This document shows, piece by piece, positions 1 through 10,941 of a DNA stretch of 64,000 bases. The notes under the pieces were generated by a model that did not search any database, was not told the DNA's origin, and saw only the letters and a program-made list of their open reading frames with translations. The stretch comes from Silene latifolia. Lineage: Eukaryota > Streptophyta > Magnoliopsida > Caryophyllales > Caryophyllaceae. The stretch's first letter is position 1. Every line of letters starts with the position of its first letter. The translations under genes and the position numbers were made by a program. The stretch lies in assembly GCF_048544455.1 (NCBI RefSeq), contig NC_133538.1, positions 456,333,311 to 456,397,310 of the forward strand, read 5' to 3'.

Positions 1-108
1 TCTTGTCTCCCCAACCCATTTGAATATGACAAAGTAATGGAAAAATAAAAGACAAATGTGATTATACATATGATCAAATAAAACAACTCTTTTATTTCAT
101 ATCAAAAT

Positions 109-3100
109 CTAACATAAAACAGGCATGCGTTTAAGTCCCATGGACGCAACATGTCCATCATGTTTAACCTGCGATAAAGGCTTGGTGAGCGGATCAGCTA
201 TGTTATCATCCGTCCCAACCTTACATATCGCAATTTTCTTTCTTTCAATGAAATATCTAATTACATGATATTTTCTAAGTACTTGTCTAGATCTATTACT
301 AGACTTTGGCTCTTTGGCTTGGAAGATCGTCCCACTATTATCACAATAGAGAGTGATAGGATCATTGGCGGGTAGGTACTACTCTTCGACCTTCCGTGAA
401 TTGCCTGATCCACACAGCTTCCTTGGCAACTTCTGATGCTGCAATGTACTCAGCCTCCATTGTTGAATCCGCACTCACAGCTTCCGTGAAGCTTCTCCAG
501 CTAACGACACCACCATTGAGCATAAAAATGAAACCAGCTTGTGATTTCATGTCATCTCTATCCGTTTGGAAACTTGAGTCCGTGTAACCATTAACACGAA
601 GCTCGGTGTCTCCTCCAAACAATAAGATAGAATCCTTAGTTCTTCTCAAGTACTTAAGGATGTTCTTGACGGCTATCCAGTGACTCTCACCTGGATTTCC
701 TTGATATTTACTCGTCATGCTCAAGGCATACGAGATATCAGGACATGTGCATATCATGGCGTATATGATTGATCCAACAGCGGAAGCATAAGGGATCAAC
801 ATCATGCGTTCAACATTATAGGGTTCGAAGGGCGATTGAGACTTGCTCAATATTGTCCCACTTAACATAGGTACCAATTCCCTTTTGTATTTGTCCATGC
901 TGAAACTTCGAAGAATCTTATCAACATAAGATTCTTGACATAGTGCCAATATCCTCTTGGATCTATCTCAATGGATCCGGATACCTAATATGCGTTGTGC
1001 CTCTCCTAAATCCTTCATTTGGAAGTGGTTACTCAACCACTTCTTAACCGAAGACAACATTAGAATATCATTTCCAATGAGTAGTATGTCATCGACATAC
1101 AAGATTAGAAACACAACATTGCTGCCACTAAATTTCATGTATAAACTTGGTTCCTCAACACTTCGAGTGAAACCATTCTCTTTTATCACATGATCAAATC
1201 GATGATTCCAACTTCTTGATGCTTGTTTAAGTCCATAAATGGATCTCTTAAGTTTGCATACTTTGTTAGGATTTTTAGAATCAAAAAAACCTCCGGGTTG
1301 TATCATGTACACCTCCTCCTCTAAATGCCCATTTAGAAAAGCGGTTTTGACATCCATTTGCCATATTTCATAATCATGAAATGCGGCAATCGCTAACAAA
1401 ATCCGTATGGATCTTAGCATGGCTACGGGGGTGAAGGTTTCATCATAATGAAGACCTTGGACTTGGGTAAATCCTTTTGCCACTAGCCTAGCTTTGTAGA
1501 CATCATCATGTCCTTCTTTGCCATTCTTGACCTTGAAAATCCATTTGCATTGAAGAGGTCTTGCCTCTTTAGGCAAATCCACCAAGTTCCAAACTTGGTT
1601 TTCATGCATAGAATCCATCTCGGACTTCATGGCTTCAAGCCATAAGGAGGAATTTGGACTAGAGATTGCGGCTTTGTAGGTGGCAGGCTCGTCACTTTAT
1701 AAAAGCAACACATCGAGTGTTCCATCTTCTTCGATAAGTCCCACATATCGATCGGGATGGCGAATAACTCGGCCCGTTCTTCTAAGTGGAGGAGGGACAA
1801 CCGCGCTAGATGACGAAGGAACATCTTCTTGCGTCTCTACCTCGGTTTGTGGCTCTTGAACTTCATCAAGTTCAAAATTTCGGCCCGTTCTTCTAAGTGG
1901 AGGAGGGACAACCGTGCTAGACGATGAAGGAACATCTTCTTGCGTCTCTACCTCGGTTTGTGGCTCTTGAACTTCATCAAGTTCAAAATTTCTCCCACTC
2001 TGTCTCTTAAAAATAAATTCTCTTTCTAAGAAGACAGCCTCGCAAGACACAAACACTTTGTTATCTTGAGGTTTGTAGAAGTAGTATCCTCGAGAGGTCG
2101 AGGGGTAACCTACAAAGATACATTTTTCGGATCTTGGGGCAAGCTTGTTGTCGGTCTTTGCCTTGCCGTAAGCATCACATCCCTAAATCTTCATATAGGA
2201 TATATTAGGAACCCTTCCCAACCACATCTCATATGGAGTCTTTTCGGTTGTTGTCGTGGGACTATGATTCAAAGATCTAATTGCGGTTTGAATCGCAAAT
2301 CCCCAAAACGAGTTTGGTAGCTCGGTTTGACTCATCATTGATCGAACCATATCAAGTAGGGTTCGATTTCTCCTTTCGGCAACACCATTAAGTTGTGGTG
2401 TTCCGGGTGGAGATAGTTGTGATATTATGCCACAACCTTTCAAGTGTGAATCGAATTCATGACTAAGATATTCTCCACCACGATCGGATCTTAGTGCTTT
2501 TATCCTTTTGTTCAATTGGTTCTCTACTTCATTTTTAAATTCCTTGAATTTCTCAAAAGCTTCACTCTTATGCTTCATTAAATAGATATACCCGTATCTA
2601 CTCAAGTCGTCGGTGAAGGTTATGAAGTAGTCATAATTTCCTCGAGCGGTGATACTCATTGGTCCACACACATCGGTATGTATGAGTCCCAATAGTTCAC
2701 TAGCTCATGTTCCCTTACCGCTAAAAGGATTATGAGTCATCTTGCCAAGAAGGGAATATTTGCATGTTCCATATGATTGATAATCAAATGGTGTAATCAC
2801 ATTAGTCGAAATTAATCTTTTGATCTGATTCTCGTTTATGTGACCTAATCGACAATGCCAAATGAACGATTCATTTGGATCACTTGATTTGAGTTTCTTT
2901 GATTGAATGTTGTAGATGTCATTAGTTGGATTCGAGGTTTCTAAAATGTAAATGCCATTAATGGAAGGATCTTGGCCTATAACCAAGTCGTTCCTTGAAA
3001 TAATACAACGATTGTTTTTAATGACAAAACAAAAACCGTCCATGTCTAACATGGCGGTAGAAATAATGTTTTTAGAAAGTGTAGGCACATAAAAACAATT

Positions 3101-3771
3101 ATGTAAATACAACTCAAATCCATTAGGCAAAGCTAATACATAAGTTCCCTTGAATTCGACCGCTACTCGAGCTCCATTTCCAAGGCGTAGATCCACATCT
3201 CCTTTGCTAAGCTTCTTCACGTCTCTGAACCCTTGTAAATGATTACAAAGGTGAGAACCACAACTGGTATCCAGTACCCATGTCGTAGTGGAAGTATAAT
3301 TTACATCAATAACATAAATTTTCTTAGGAATTTTACCTTTTGGAACGACGATTCCTTCCCTTATATTTCGCAAATATATAGGACAATTCCTAAGCCAATA
3401 TCCCATGCCATAGCAATAATTGCATTCATCTTCAACTTGCTTGAAGTTTTTCTCTTTCTTTCCCTTCTTCTTGAACCTTTTGCCCTTAGAAGCAAGAGCT
3501 TGATTGCTTGAGCTCCCACTAGTTTTGGCATCTTTCTCTTCCAAAGATAAAGATCCTATATATTTATGAGGCGGTCTTCCTGAGACCGGCTAACAAGAGA
3601 TCTTGTAGTAGTAGGTGGTCTAGAAGAAGTGATGAAGTTAAAATTTCCATCCAAACCTATCCCAAAATAAAGTTCTCTAGTAGTGTCGAAATCATTGTTG
3701 AAGCAAACGTCGTCAAAAACATTGTGGCAAGACTCAATAGTTATCGGTGTAGTAGCGTTTGATGGATTCAT
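109..3771 (-). pseudogene. copia gag-pol polyprotein, broken
   Basis: In minus-strand order: a short gag N-terminus (3771-3556), a zinc knuckle near 3420-3380, protease near 3275, the GAG-pre-integrase HHCC region near 2860-2720, the integrase core (2692-2183, with motif DRGGEYLSHEF), reverse transcriptase (1630-968, with YVDD intact) and RNase H to the stop at 109-111. Most of gag, about 150 residues in relatives, is deleted. Key residues are lost: the knuckle histidine is Tyr, the protease DTG is DTS, and the second integrase Cys of the CxxC pair is Ser. Stops and frameshifts separate the blocks. The protein would process and integrate element cDNA, but this copy cannot. Confidence 0.9.
1770..1991 (-). 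repeat. 111-bp tandem duplication inside copia-1 pol
   Basis: Two adjacent 111-bp units (1770-1880 and 1881-1991) encode a 37-residue segment twice in frame. Each contains the motif VQEPQTEVETQEDVP followed by a serine run and PPPLRRTG. This is the variable linker between integrase and reverse transcriptase. The units differ at a few bases, so the duplication is not very recent. The second copia in the window has one unit here. Confidence 0.9.
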
Positions 3772-3903
3772 TGTAATGAACTACAAGTATGGAGGAAAAT
3801 GAAATTTTAACATTTGTCTTTTTAGTCATACTTGTAAATAAAATTTATCAACATATGAGCATTTATATAGTGACCTCTACCCAACTATTATAAATGATTC
3901 CAA

Positions 3904-4190
3904 GATCCAAATTCATATTAACTTGGGCACGGTGTGGCCGATTCATCCCTTATCAATATAACTCGGTGGATTAACTCTTTAATCGATTCTACTTTTAGAA
4001 ATCTTGGTCGATAAAATTACATTAACATTTATCTTTAGCCCAAAACACATCCGACAATGGTCGAGAATACTTTTGTTGAGTTCAACCCAAATTTCGAATA
4101 AATGTGTCCATGATCCAAATCCACATTAACTTGGGCAAGGTGTAGCCGATTCATCCCTTATCAACATGAATTCGGTGGATAGACATTTAT
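3904..4190. repeat. Direct repeat in copia-1 leader, about 208-bp spacing
   Basis: A segment of about 80 bp starting gatccaaatt at 3904 recurs at 4112. Both contain the phrases aacttgggca and cgattcatccc. The copies differ at roughly one base in ten by eye. Confidence 0.75.
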
Positions 4191-4476
4191 CACCCACTTC
4201 CCCTACGTAACAAGGTTTGTAACCCGGTGTGGCCGAGCGCACTCCCTCACGAAATAGGTTTTAATGGTTTCTACTTTTTGGTAAGGCTAAGTCTCAATTG
4301 TTTATTTTAGCGAGAGGTCGTGTTAATTTATTATCTATCATGTTTTAAGTGAACTAAAGCGGTGAACTACGATAATTGTAATTGATACGGTCGATAAACT
4401 CGATTTAAAATGCATGTTTAGTTATGGCGATTTAGCGATGCATGAATAAATAAAATGCAAAGCATAAAAATAAAAT

Positions 4477-4805
4477 CCTAGTATGGCCTTCCTAAAATAG
4501 TAAATCTAATAAACTATTAGAAATTCGTAAACCAACTCCTATGGTCCCTTAAACTTCGGTCTTGGCACGCATATCAAGGCAACACTTTCTATGATGGACC
4601 GCCTTCTCGAATGGCACCGTCTTCAAGGAACTCCTGAATAATTAAATTACAAAATGAATTACATAACTTCCTATTATACATTTGTAATTAAAAATAAAAA
4701 TAAATCTATTAATTTACAAAACGGTGATACGAGATCACAATAATTACAACCGAATCGATATTCCCATACATTTCGGGTAATGCCAATTAAAACTAAGGCC
4801 ATACT
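4477..4805 (-). other. Inverted-repeat-bounded leader domain of copia-1
   Basis: The left arm cctagtatggcct (4477-4489) and right arm aggccatact (4796-4805) enclose about 306 bp. The same arms occur at the same place in two other copia leaders of this window. Here one pair reads A-T where the others read G-C, so both sides changed together. Confidence 0.65.
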
Positions 4806-5965
4806 AAGTAAAAGTACATAATTCAAAAATTACATAAAATTGAAATATGACAATCATAAATAAAATGCAGGATGATTATATGCATAAACATGCTAGATTT
4901 ATTCTAAATCGCCTTTAAGAGCCAATATCGTATATTAATCGGTTTTACGAATTTGCGTGATTTAACTTTATTAAAATCACAATAATTACATAAATTCATA
5001 TTTATGTACAAGTTAATTACCCTAACCATCTTAGGACTCAAAATTAGTCTCCACTAATATTTTGACAATAATTAAACTTGATTTCTTAATATTGTTCATA
5101 AATGGACCTAAAATACAAAATTACGCTATAAACTTCAAATTAAATTATAAAAATTTCAAATAATTTCGAAATTTGAAATTTAAACTCATGAACATTCTGT
5201 AAAAATACCATGATACTCATAATGTTCAAAACTTAGGTTAAAAATTTCGAAAATTTATCGAGAAAACCAATGTTGCGGTTTATCGGTTTTAACAATTATG
5301 ACCATAAAAATATGAGAAAAATTATTTTTATCAACTTTTCAATTTTAGATCTGAAATATATGATAAAGTACGACATGTGACATTTTTCCTTTAGTCATGA
5401 AGTATGTTTTAGCATTATTACTAATTATAGTCACTATTTATGTGATTTTCATCAAAAATTCATAAATTATGCATAAAGACTTTATTATAGCCAAATATTT
5501 TATACACATCTTGTAAAAATGCATGTGACAACATACTAAATTTTCATCACCAGATTCGAAATATAACTCATATTAACCTATTTACCCATTTAAATACGAT
5601 TTTAACTTGAAAAATCCATATTTCGAGCAAAAACACTCATTTTATCATGAACATTTACAGGCCTTCAGTAGATAATATATGTGAAAACATATCAAAAAAC
5701 ATCTGAAAAATTCGAAGTTTAGCTATTTTTCGTCTAAAAATGACATTTTTATCATAAAAATCACATTTTAATGCCAGTATTATATCAAATGAACAATAAA
5801 ATCCATAAATAAACCAAAATGTCCTAAAAATCACTTAGGACCAGAAACTTTTAATATGCAAAGATATTTTTAGGTTTATCATCATAAATCCAAATTAATT
5901 AGTTTTGTATGTTAATCATATAACTCGGAAAAACTATAAACCGATTTGCATGCAAACAACCTAAG

Positions 5966-5978
5966 GCTCATGATACCG
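5966..5978 (-). promoter_or_regulatory. Primer-binding site of copia-1, imperfect
   Basis: On the minus strand this reads as a diverged form of tggtatcagagc, the initiator-Met tRNA primer site, with one extra base. It lies two bases inside the LTR end at 5981, as expected. Confidence 0.75.
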
Positions 5979-5980
5979 CT

Positions 5981-7189
5981 TGTTAGATTCATTAATCTCA
6001 TTAATTTACATATTCATATATGAATTTATTTATTTAGTCATAAAATAAATCCTAGATCTTATGCATGCAAACTAAAGCAAGATAAAAGAAGAAATCGTCA
6101 ATCTTACATTGAGGTATCGGATATTAGGGCACCAACAAGATCACTTTCTTGGTAGTTCTTGAGCTTTCCTAATAATGGATGAACAAAAGGTCCAAAATAG
6201 AACCTCTTCCAAATGTATATACCCAAGGAAACCTCTTAATAAGTAATATTATTTTGTACTAGAAATAATACAAGTCGTACTTAAAATTTGACAAAACAAA
6301 ATGTGTAGAGAGAAATCCCTATTTTCTTACATTAGAAAATATGTTATTGAAGAAGTGTAAATAATAGAGGAAAAACTCTATATTTCCTCTTAGCAAAACC
6401 GGTGGGGTGGGGGAAAGGTGCCCAATGCATGAACTTGTTTTTCTACCCAAGAAAGATAGGCATGCAAGGCTAGTCCATAGGGTTAATTATCATGTTCCTA
6501 TTTAAAATAAAAACACAATATTAATCCTAACCCCTTCCCTTATTTCGGTACACATAAGATAAAATGGGTAGTCCATTTTATTTTGTCATTTGTCAATTGT
6601 GACATATGTGACATGTTACTTGACATGTGAAATTGTAATGTATTTTTAACATATCAAAAATCAACATACTCATAAAATATGTCATATACAATATTGACTA
6701 GTAATTCGTAATTACTTGTACCAAAACGGTTTATCAAATTATAAATTACAACGTCTTGTATTTATAATAAATTATTCATTTAATTTCAATTTCAATTGTT
6801 TCGTAAACAATAATTTTATCTAAGTAATAAAACAATTCGATTACTTAGACCGTATCCAATTTAATCGAATTATAATAAGACACGTTAATCTAACTCACAA
6901 AATCATCCATCAATTTTAAGTAATTTAATTAACTCGTATCGGCATACGATTAATTAAATAATCAATTAAGAGTATTTCCCTATAGGTATGACCTAAGGGG
7001 ATCAACTAATCAGCACCGTCGAACGACAGTAATGTCAAACTCTAGTCAGACAATCATTACCGATATGTGTGGATCACTTGACTGTAAAATATTACATCCC
7101 ACATGTATTCTTAAAATGAGATTTAAACATGTGATCATCATGATCAACAGTTGTGACCGCATTATTGTCGTAGGACACATATTCCAAAA
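5981..7189 (-). repeat. 5' LTR of copia-1
   Basis: About 1.2 kb. It begins tgttagattc at 5981 (the LTR 3' end on the minus strand) next to the primer site. Its far edge near 7187-7189 aligns with the start of the LTRs at 19618 and 41264, all with a gtgtcct...caacaat...gatcac block, but the expected terminal dinucleotide is mutated. It carries the conserved block around 6985-7015 seen in all the copia LTRs here. Confidence 0.8.
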
Positions 7190-7963
7190 ATAAGATTAGC
7201 ATCTTAAATTCATAACATGCCTATGTATGATTTCTTGTGAAGATGTGTGAATAGAAGTAATGATTAGTCAAAATATGTTTTGATAATATCTTCTATGCAC
7301 CAACGGTTCAAAAGTCTTATTGCTCAAACTAAACACTTGTCATCTAGCACTTAAGTTATTAAGAACATGACAATATTAAATTGGCAAATTGATTTGTTAG
7401 AAATTTTGTTTAACCAAATACCACAATAGAATTAACCATTGTGAAGGACTAACTAGGAATTTATATGAAGATAAGTCTTCATCAAGTAGAAATTCTTGAA
7501 GTCAGTTGGAGCTATAAGAAGTAAGTACCTAACTTAATTGTTAAGGATAAAACTGGGCTCGAAAGAGAAGGTGTTAGACACTAAAATAGAAACAAACCCC
7601 AATAAGTAAAGATCAAGGAAGTTGGTTGTGTGACTCCAACATATTCCTTCTTGAAAATCTGTGATATTGACATTGCATTCTTCCCAAATACCACATCATG
7701 AGTATTTGATACAAATTTGTGGTTTTCATCATAATATTTGGCATTATTGTGTGACGACTAGCAAGAATGTTGTAGTGTACTCATTTTAGTTTAGAAATGT
7801 ACCTCATTAATTATTATGATGTACAATATGTCTAAATTAGAATATAATTGAAGTTTTTGTATAAAACGCAAAGGGTTTCTCTATTATGCAATTAAAACAA
7901 GCGTTGTACCCTAATATACCACGATTAAGTTTATGGTGAGACCATACAAATCAAGTTAATTAT
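7190..7963 (+). pseudogene. Decayed copia remnant, left part of the old host element
   Basis: About 770 bp with no open frame. It lies between the copia-1 LTR and the insertion point of copia-2, and the remains of the same old element resume after copia-2 at 16790. Its position suggests leader or gag sequence of the old copia. I cannot recognise protein motifs in it, so this is inference from context. Confidence 0.4.
7959..7963. repeat. Target-site duplication (left) of copia-2
   Basis: The 5 bp attat immediately before the 5' LTR are repeated exactly at 16785-16789 after the 3' LTR, the size expected for copia integrase. Confidence 0.9.
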
Positions 7964-8989
7964 TGTTGGAGCTAGTGTCCTCCACAGTTAGTGTGATAAC
8001 GTGTATAAATCTCTTATAGGTTCACAGGGTATACTTAGTATTTTATCAGTTGATTAACGTTTACTAATAACGGTTGGCTTGCTAGAAGTTTGACGTTATT
8101 ATCATACTGATGGCGGTGATCAACTGGTCCCTAAAAGTCACACCTAAAGGATGTGTTTGAGAGATGTGATTGTATGAAAATATAATCACATTGATGCCTT
8201 ATATGACTAAAAGGTTAGTTAATGTGATGATGAGTCGATTATTTAATACAATTAAATAATATCAGCCAGACGAATTAATTGTTAATTTGTAAATTGAATA
8301 TAAACTGTTATATTTAATTAATGTATATAATGTTAGCTTAAACGAATTAAGATGTTAATTCGTAATTAAACATAAACGGTTATATTTAATTAGCCAATTA
8401 TAAATATGCGATATTTATAGTTAATGTATATATTATACGAAATTGTCATAATAAATGATGACAGACCGGTATTAATAAATCGACTACAAACTGTTCTGTG
8501 TGGACTTATTAAATACGTGACTACATAAATGACAATTGATAAATATACACATATTATACAATTTGACAACAACCTAAAATAAGAAGATTTTCTCCTTATT
8601 TTGGTTGTTGGTCACACGGTTTAAGGAAGAAAAAAGGAGAAAAATATCTTCCCTATTTCTCTCCTTTGGACGGTTATAAGAGGAGAGAAGGGGATCATTT
8701 TCTCACTTGTTTTTGACCTAATACTCTCATCACTCAAAACCCGAAAATTAATTAGAAATTAGGGTTCTCTTTCTAGCAAGAAAAGGGCATTTCTCGGAGC
8801 ATCTTGGGTGCAACGATTAGGAGAATATCGATCTCGATATTTGTTCTTAGGCCAAATTTCTAGGACCGGAGGTTAATTCTAATCTCTATTCTTTTGTTTA
8901 TGCAATTTCGTTTATGACTCGTAATTTCATATTTCATAATTTCGTTTTAATCCGGTTTTTCTTGTTGAGATATACCGATATTTGCCACA
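7964..8989 (+). repeat. 5' LTR of copia-2
   Basis: 1,026 bp, starting tgttggagct and ending ccaca next to the primer site. It should carry the promoter and polyadenylation signals; I did not identify an unambiguous TATA box in this AT-rich sequence. Confidence 0.93.
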
Positions 8990-8991
8990 AG

Positions 8992-9003
8992 TGGTATCAG
9001 AGC
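8992..9003 (+). promoter_or_regulatory. Primer-binding site of copia-2
   Basis: tggtatcagagc, the exact complement of the plant initiator-Met tRNA 3' end, two bases after the LTR. It primes minus-strand cDNA synthesis. Confidence 0.93.
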
Positions 9004-10941
9004 ATAGGCCACGAAATTATTTTATATGATTTTCATAAATGGATTAAAACAAAACAAAACAAAAGAAAAGGTTTCGGCCGTTTCAATTTTTTTGCCGAGA
9101 GATTTTTATTTTTTTGATTCCTTATTTCCATTTTGATTTATTGATATTATTGTTTTAATATGTTAAGATGATAATATGATCAATTTGTAGATGTTTTGAT
9201 TTAATAAGAATTAAATTGAAATGTAAATGGAAATTGTTTTTGATTGATGATGTTCATTTGTTTTTGCTATATATTTTTGGCATACATGGTGTTAAATTAT
9301 TGTTTAAGAAATATGATTCATTAATTTAATAATGTTCAAATCAATTGTGATGAATCAAATATTCAAATAATCGATTTAATCATAATTTAGATATTCATTT
9401 TAAGAGGTTAAATTGAATCATCTAGTTTGAATCTATGTTTAAATTAAAAGTTGATGATTATGCCAATCTTGTTATAGTAGCAACATTAAACAAATTGTTC
9501 ACATAAAAAGGGTTTTTTTTCGAGAAAAAGAAAAAAAAAATCAGTTTTTCGAGTTTTTAGGGCTGAATGCCGAGAGGTATAACGAAAAAAAAAATTCGTT
9601 TTTTTATTTTTTGTTTTGGCCAATAATTATTATACATTATATCTATAATGTATGATTGTTTGTTGTGAAAAGGTTCACAAATTTTAGATACCCAATTATT
9701 TTAAAGTGGTTTAAAATAATGTTAGATTAATTCATATTACAAGTTAATATGTATTAAGATTGGAATTATTGTGAGTAATTGAGGAATTGTCACATAATTT
9801 TGATCATTTTAAAATAGGTGGTTTGGATAAATTACTCTACATAATTAAGGATTTATGTCTTGAATGATTAATTTATTGTTGATGCATTTTATTTAGTCGT
9901 ATAAATTGTTGAATGGTTTATTTACGTAATTTTGCAATCGGTTGTAATTTTATATTACCTAGTGTGGCCTTAGTTGATTATGTTTTCGTAATGATGGAAA
10001 CATAATCTTGATGTAATTTTGAGATCTCGAATCTCCTTTGGTTTTCTTTAGTATTATGTTTTTGAAATTAGAATGTAAATAGGTTTATTTTGTAATTTTT
10101 AATTGTAATTTTGAGAAGACTAAAGATGGAGATTGGATTGCTCAATCCCACTACATGGACCAAGATGGAACATCAAGACAAGCTTATCGGGTCCTAGGAA
10201 GGATTCCAAAGTTGTATTTATGTTCATTTTGGTAGATAGGCCACACTAGGACTTTATTTTGTTTTACGTTTTTCCATTCTTGTTGCTTTTCTTCGCATGA
10301 TAATTAGTGCATCATATTCCGCCTAAAACAAACCATCTACTTATATGCATGAAAATTGACTCATATAGTTTGAATGTTAGTTATCATGGACATAAAGATG
10401 TCACACTTTTTAAGCCATCATCTTAGTTTATTCATTCTCGCATGCTAGATATTAGTTCACTAAAAATGTATTAAAATAAAGTTGATGGGATCTTCCTCTA
10501 AAACGAAAATTGAGACTAGTCTTTATAGGCGAAACAACTGTGAATCCCTTCTTCGTCGGTAGGTATATAGGACCTTACTCTCCATATGACCCCTTCTACG
10601 TTGGGTAAGTAGTTTGTGTTGACTTATTTTACCTCAACATTATAATCCGAAGAGTTTCTCGAGATTATGATGGACTATAGATAGAATTTACAGAAATTTA
10701 TCAACCAAGAATTCTAAAAGTAGAATTAGCCAAGAGGTTGGCTTATCAATTTACAGATAATTGAGCCTTGGGATCATTTATATAATTCTTGAGGGAGGTC
10801 AATTGTATAAATGCTTGAGTCTTCGCATTATAACAGTTTTGCATTAGACTTAAATCATAACGATGAGTATGCTTATTATGTTTTTCTTCTTCTTTTCGTA
10901 GTGTAGAATTCATTTTATATTGATAATACTGCTTACAACAA
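9004..10941 (+). other. Long untranslated leader of copia-2
   Basis: 1.9 kb, AT-rich, without a credible ORF. It contains the inverted-repeat-bounded domain at 9958-10250. The last part of this leader is alignable by eye to the leader starting at 62544, which is higher conservation than expected for random untranslated sequence. Confidence 0.75.
9958..10250 (+). other. Inverted-repeat-bounded domain in copia-2 leader
   Basis: A perfect 13-bp inverted repeat, cctagtgtggcct (9958-9970) and aggccacactagg (10238-10250), encloses 267 bp. Matching arms occur in the leaders at 4477-4805 and 63508-63797. If it folds as RNA it would close a domain that could serve packaging, dimerisation or translation; that role is speculative. 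Confidence 0.7.

Larger units (their letters stand above)
3772..5965 (-). other. Long untranslated leader of copia-1
   Basis: About 2.2 kb of AT-rich sequence between the primer site and the gag start, with no credible coding region. It contains an 80-bp direct repeat (near 3904 and 4112) and inverted-repeat arms at 4477-4489 and 4796-4805. The complete copia at 7964-16784 has a leader of nearly equal length, so this is a family trait, not an insertion. Confidence 0.75.
1..7189 (-). mobile_element. Ty1/copia retrotransposon (copia-1), 3' LTR outside window
   Basis: Read on the minus strand, the order is a 5' LTR at 7189-5981, a primer site, a leader of about 2.2 kb, a gag-pol polyprotein from 3771 to 109, and a short 3' untranslated stretch running off the left edge. 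Order and sequence match the complete copia at 7964-16784, with protease and integrase before reverse transcriptase, which defines copia. It is not autonomous: most of the gag core is missing and the reading frame is broken many times. It probably inserted into the older decayed copia whose remains start at 7190. Confidence 0.9.

Noticed and set aside
8390..8572. Short minus-strand open frame, repeated at 16185-16367
   Set aside because: It is duplicated only because it lies in both LTRs of copia-2; AT-rich, no domain.
8992..9003. tRNA gene
   Set aside because: Only the 12-nt complement of the initiator-Met tRNA 3' end is present, as a primer-binding site.
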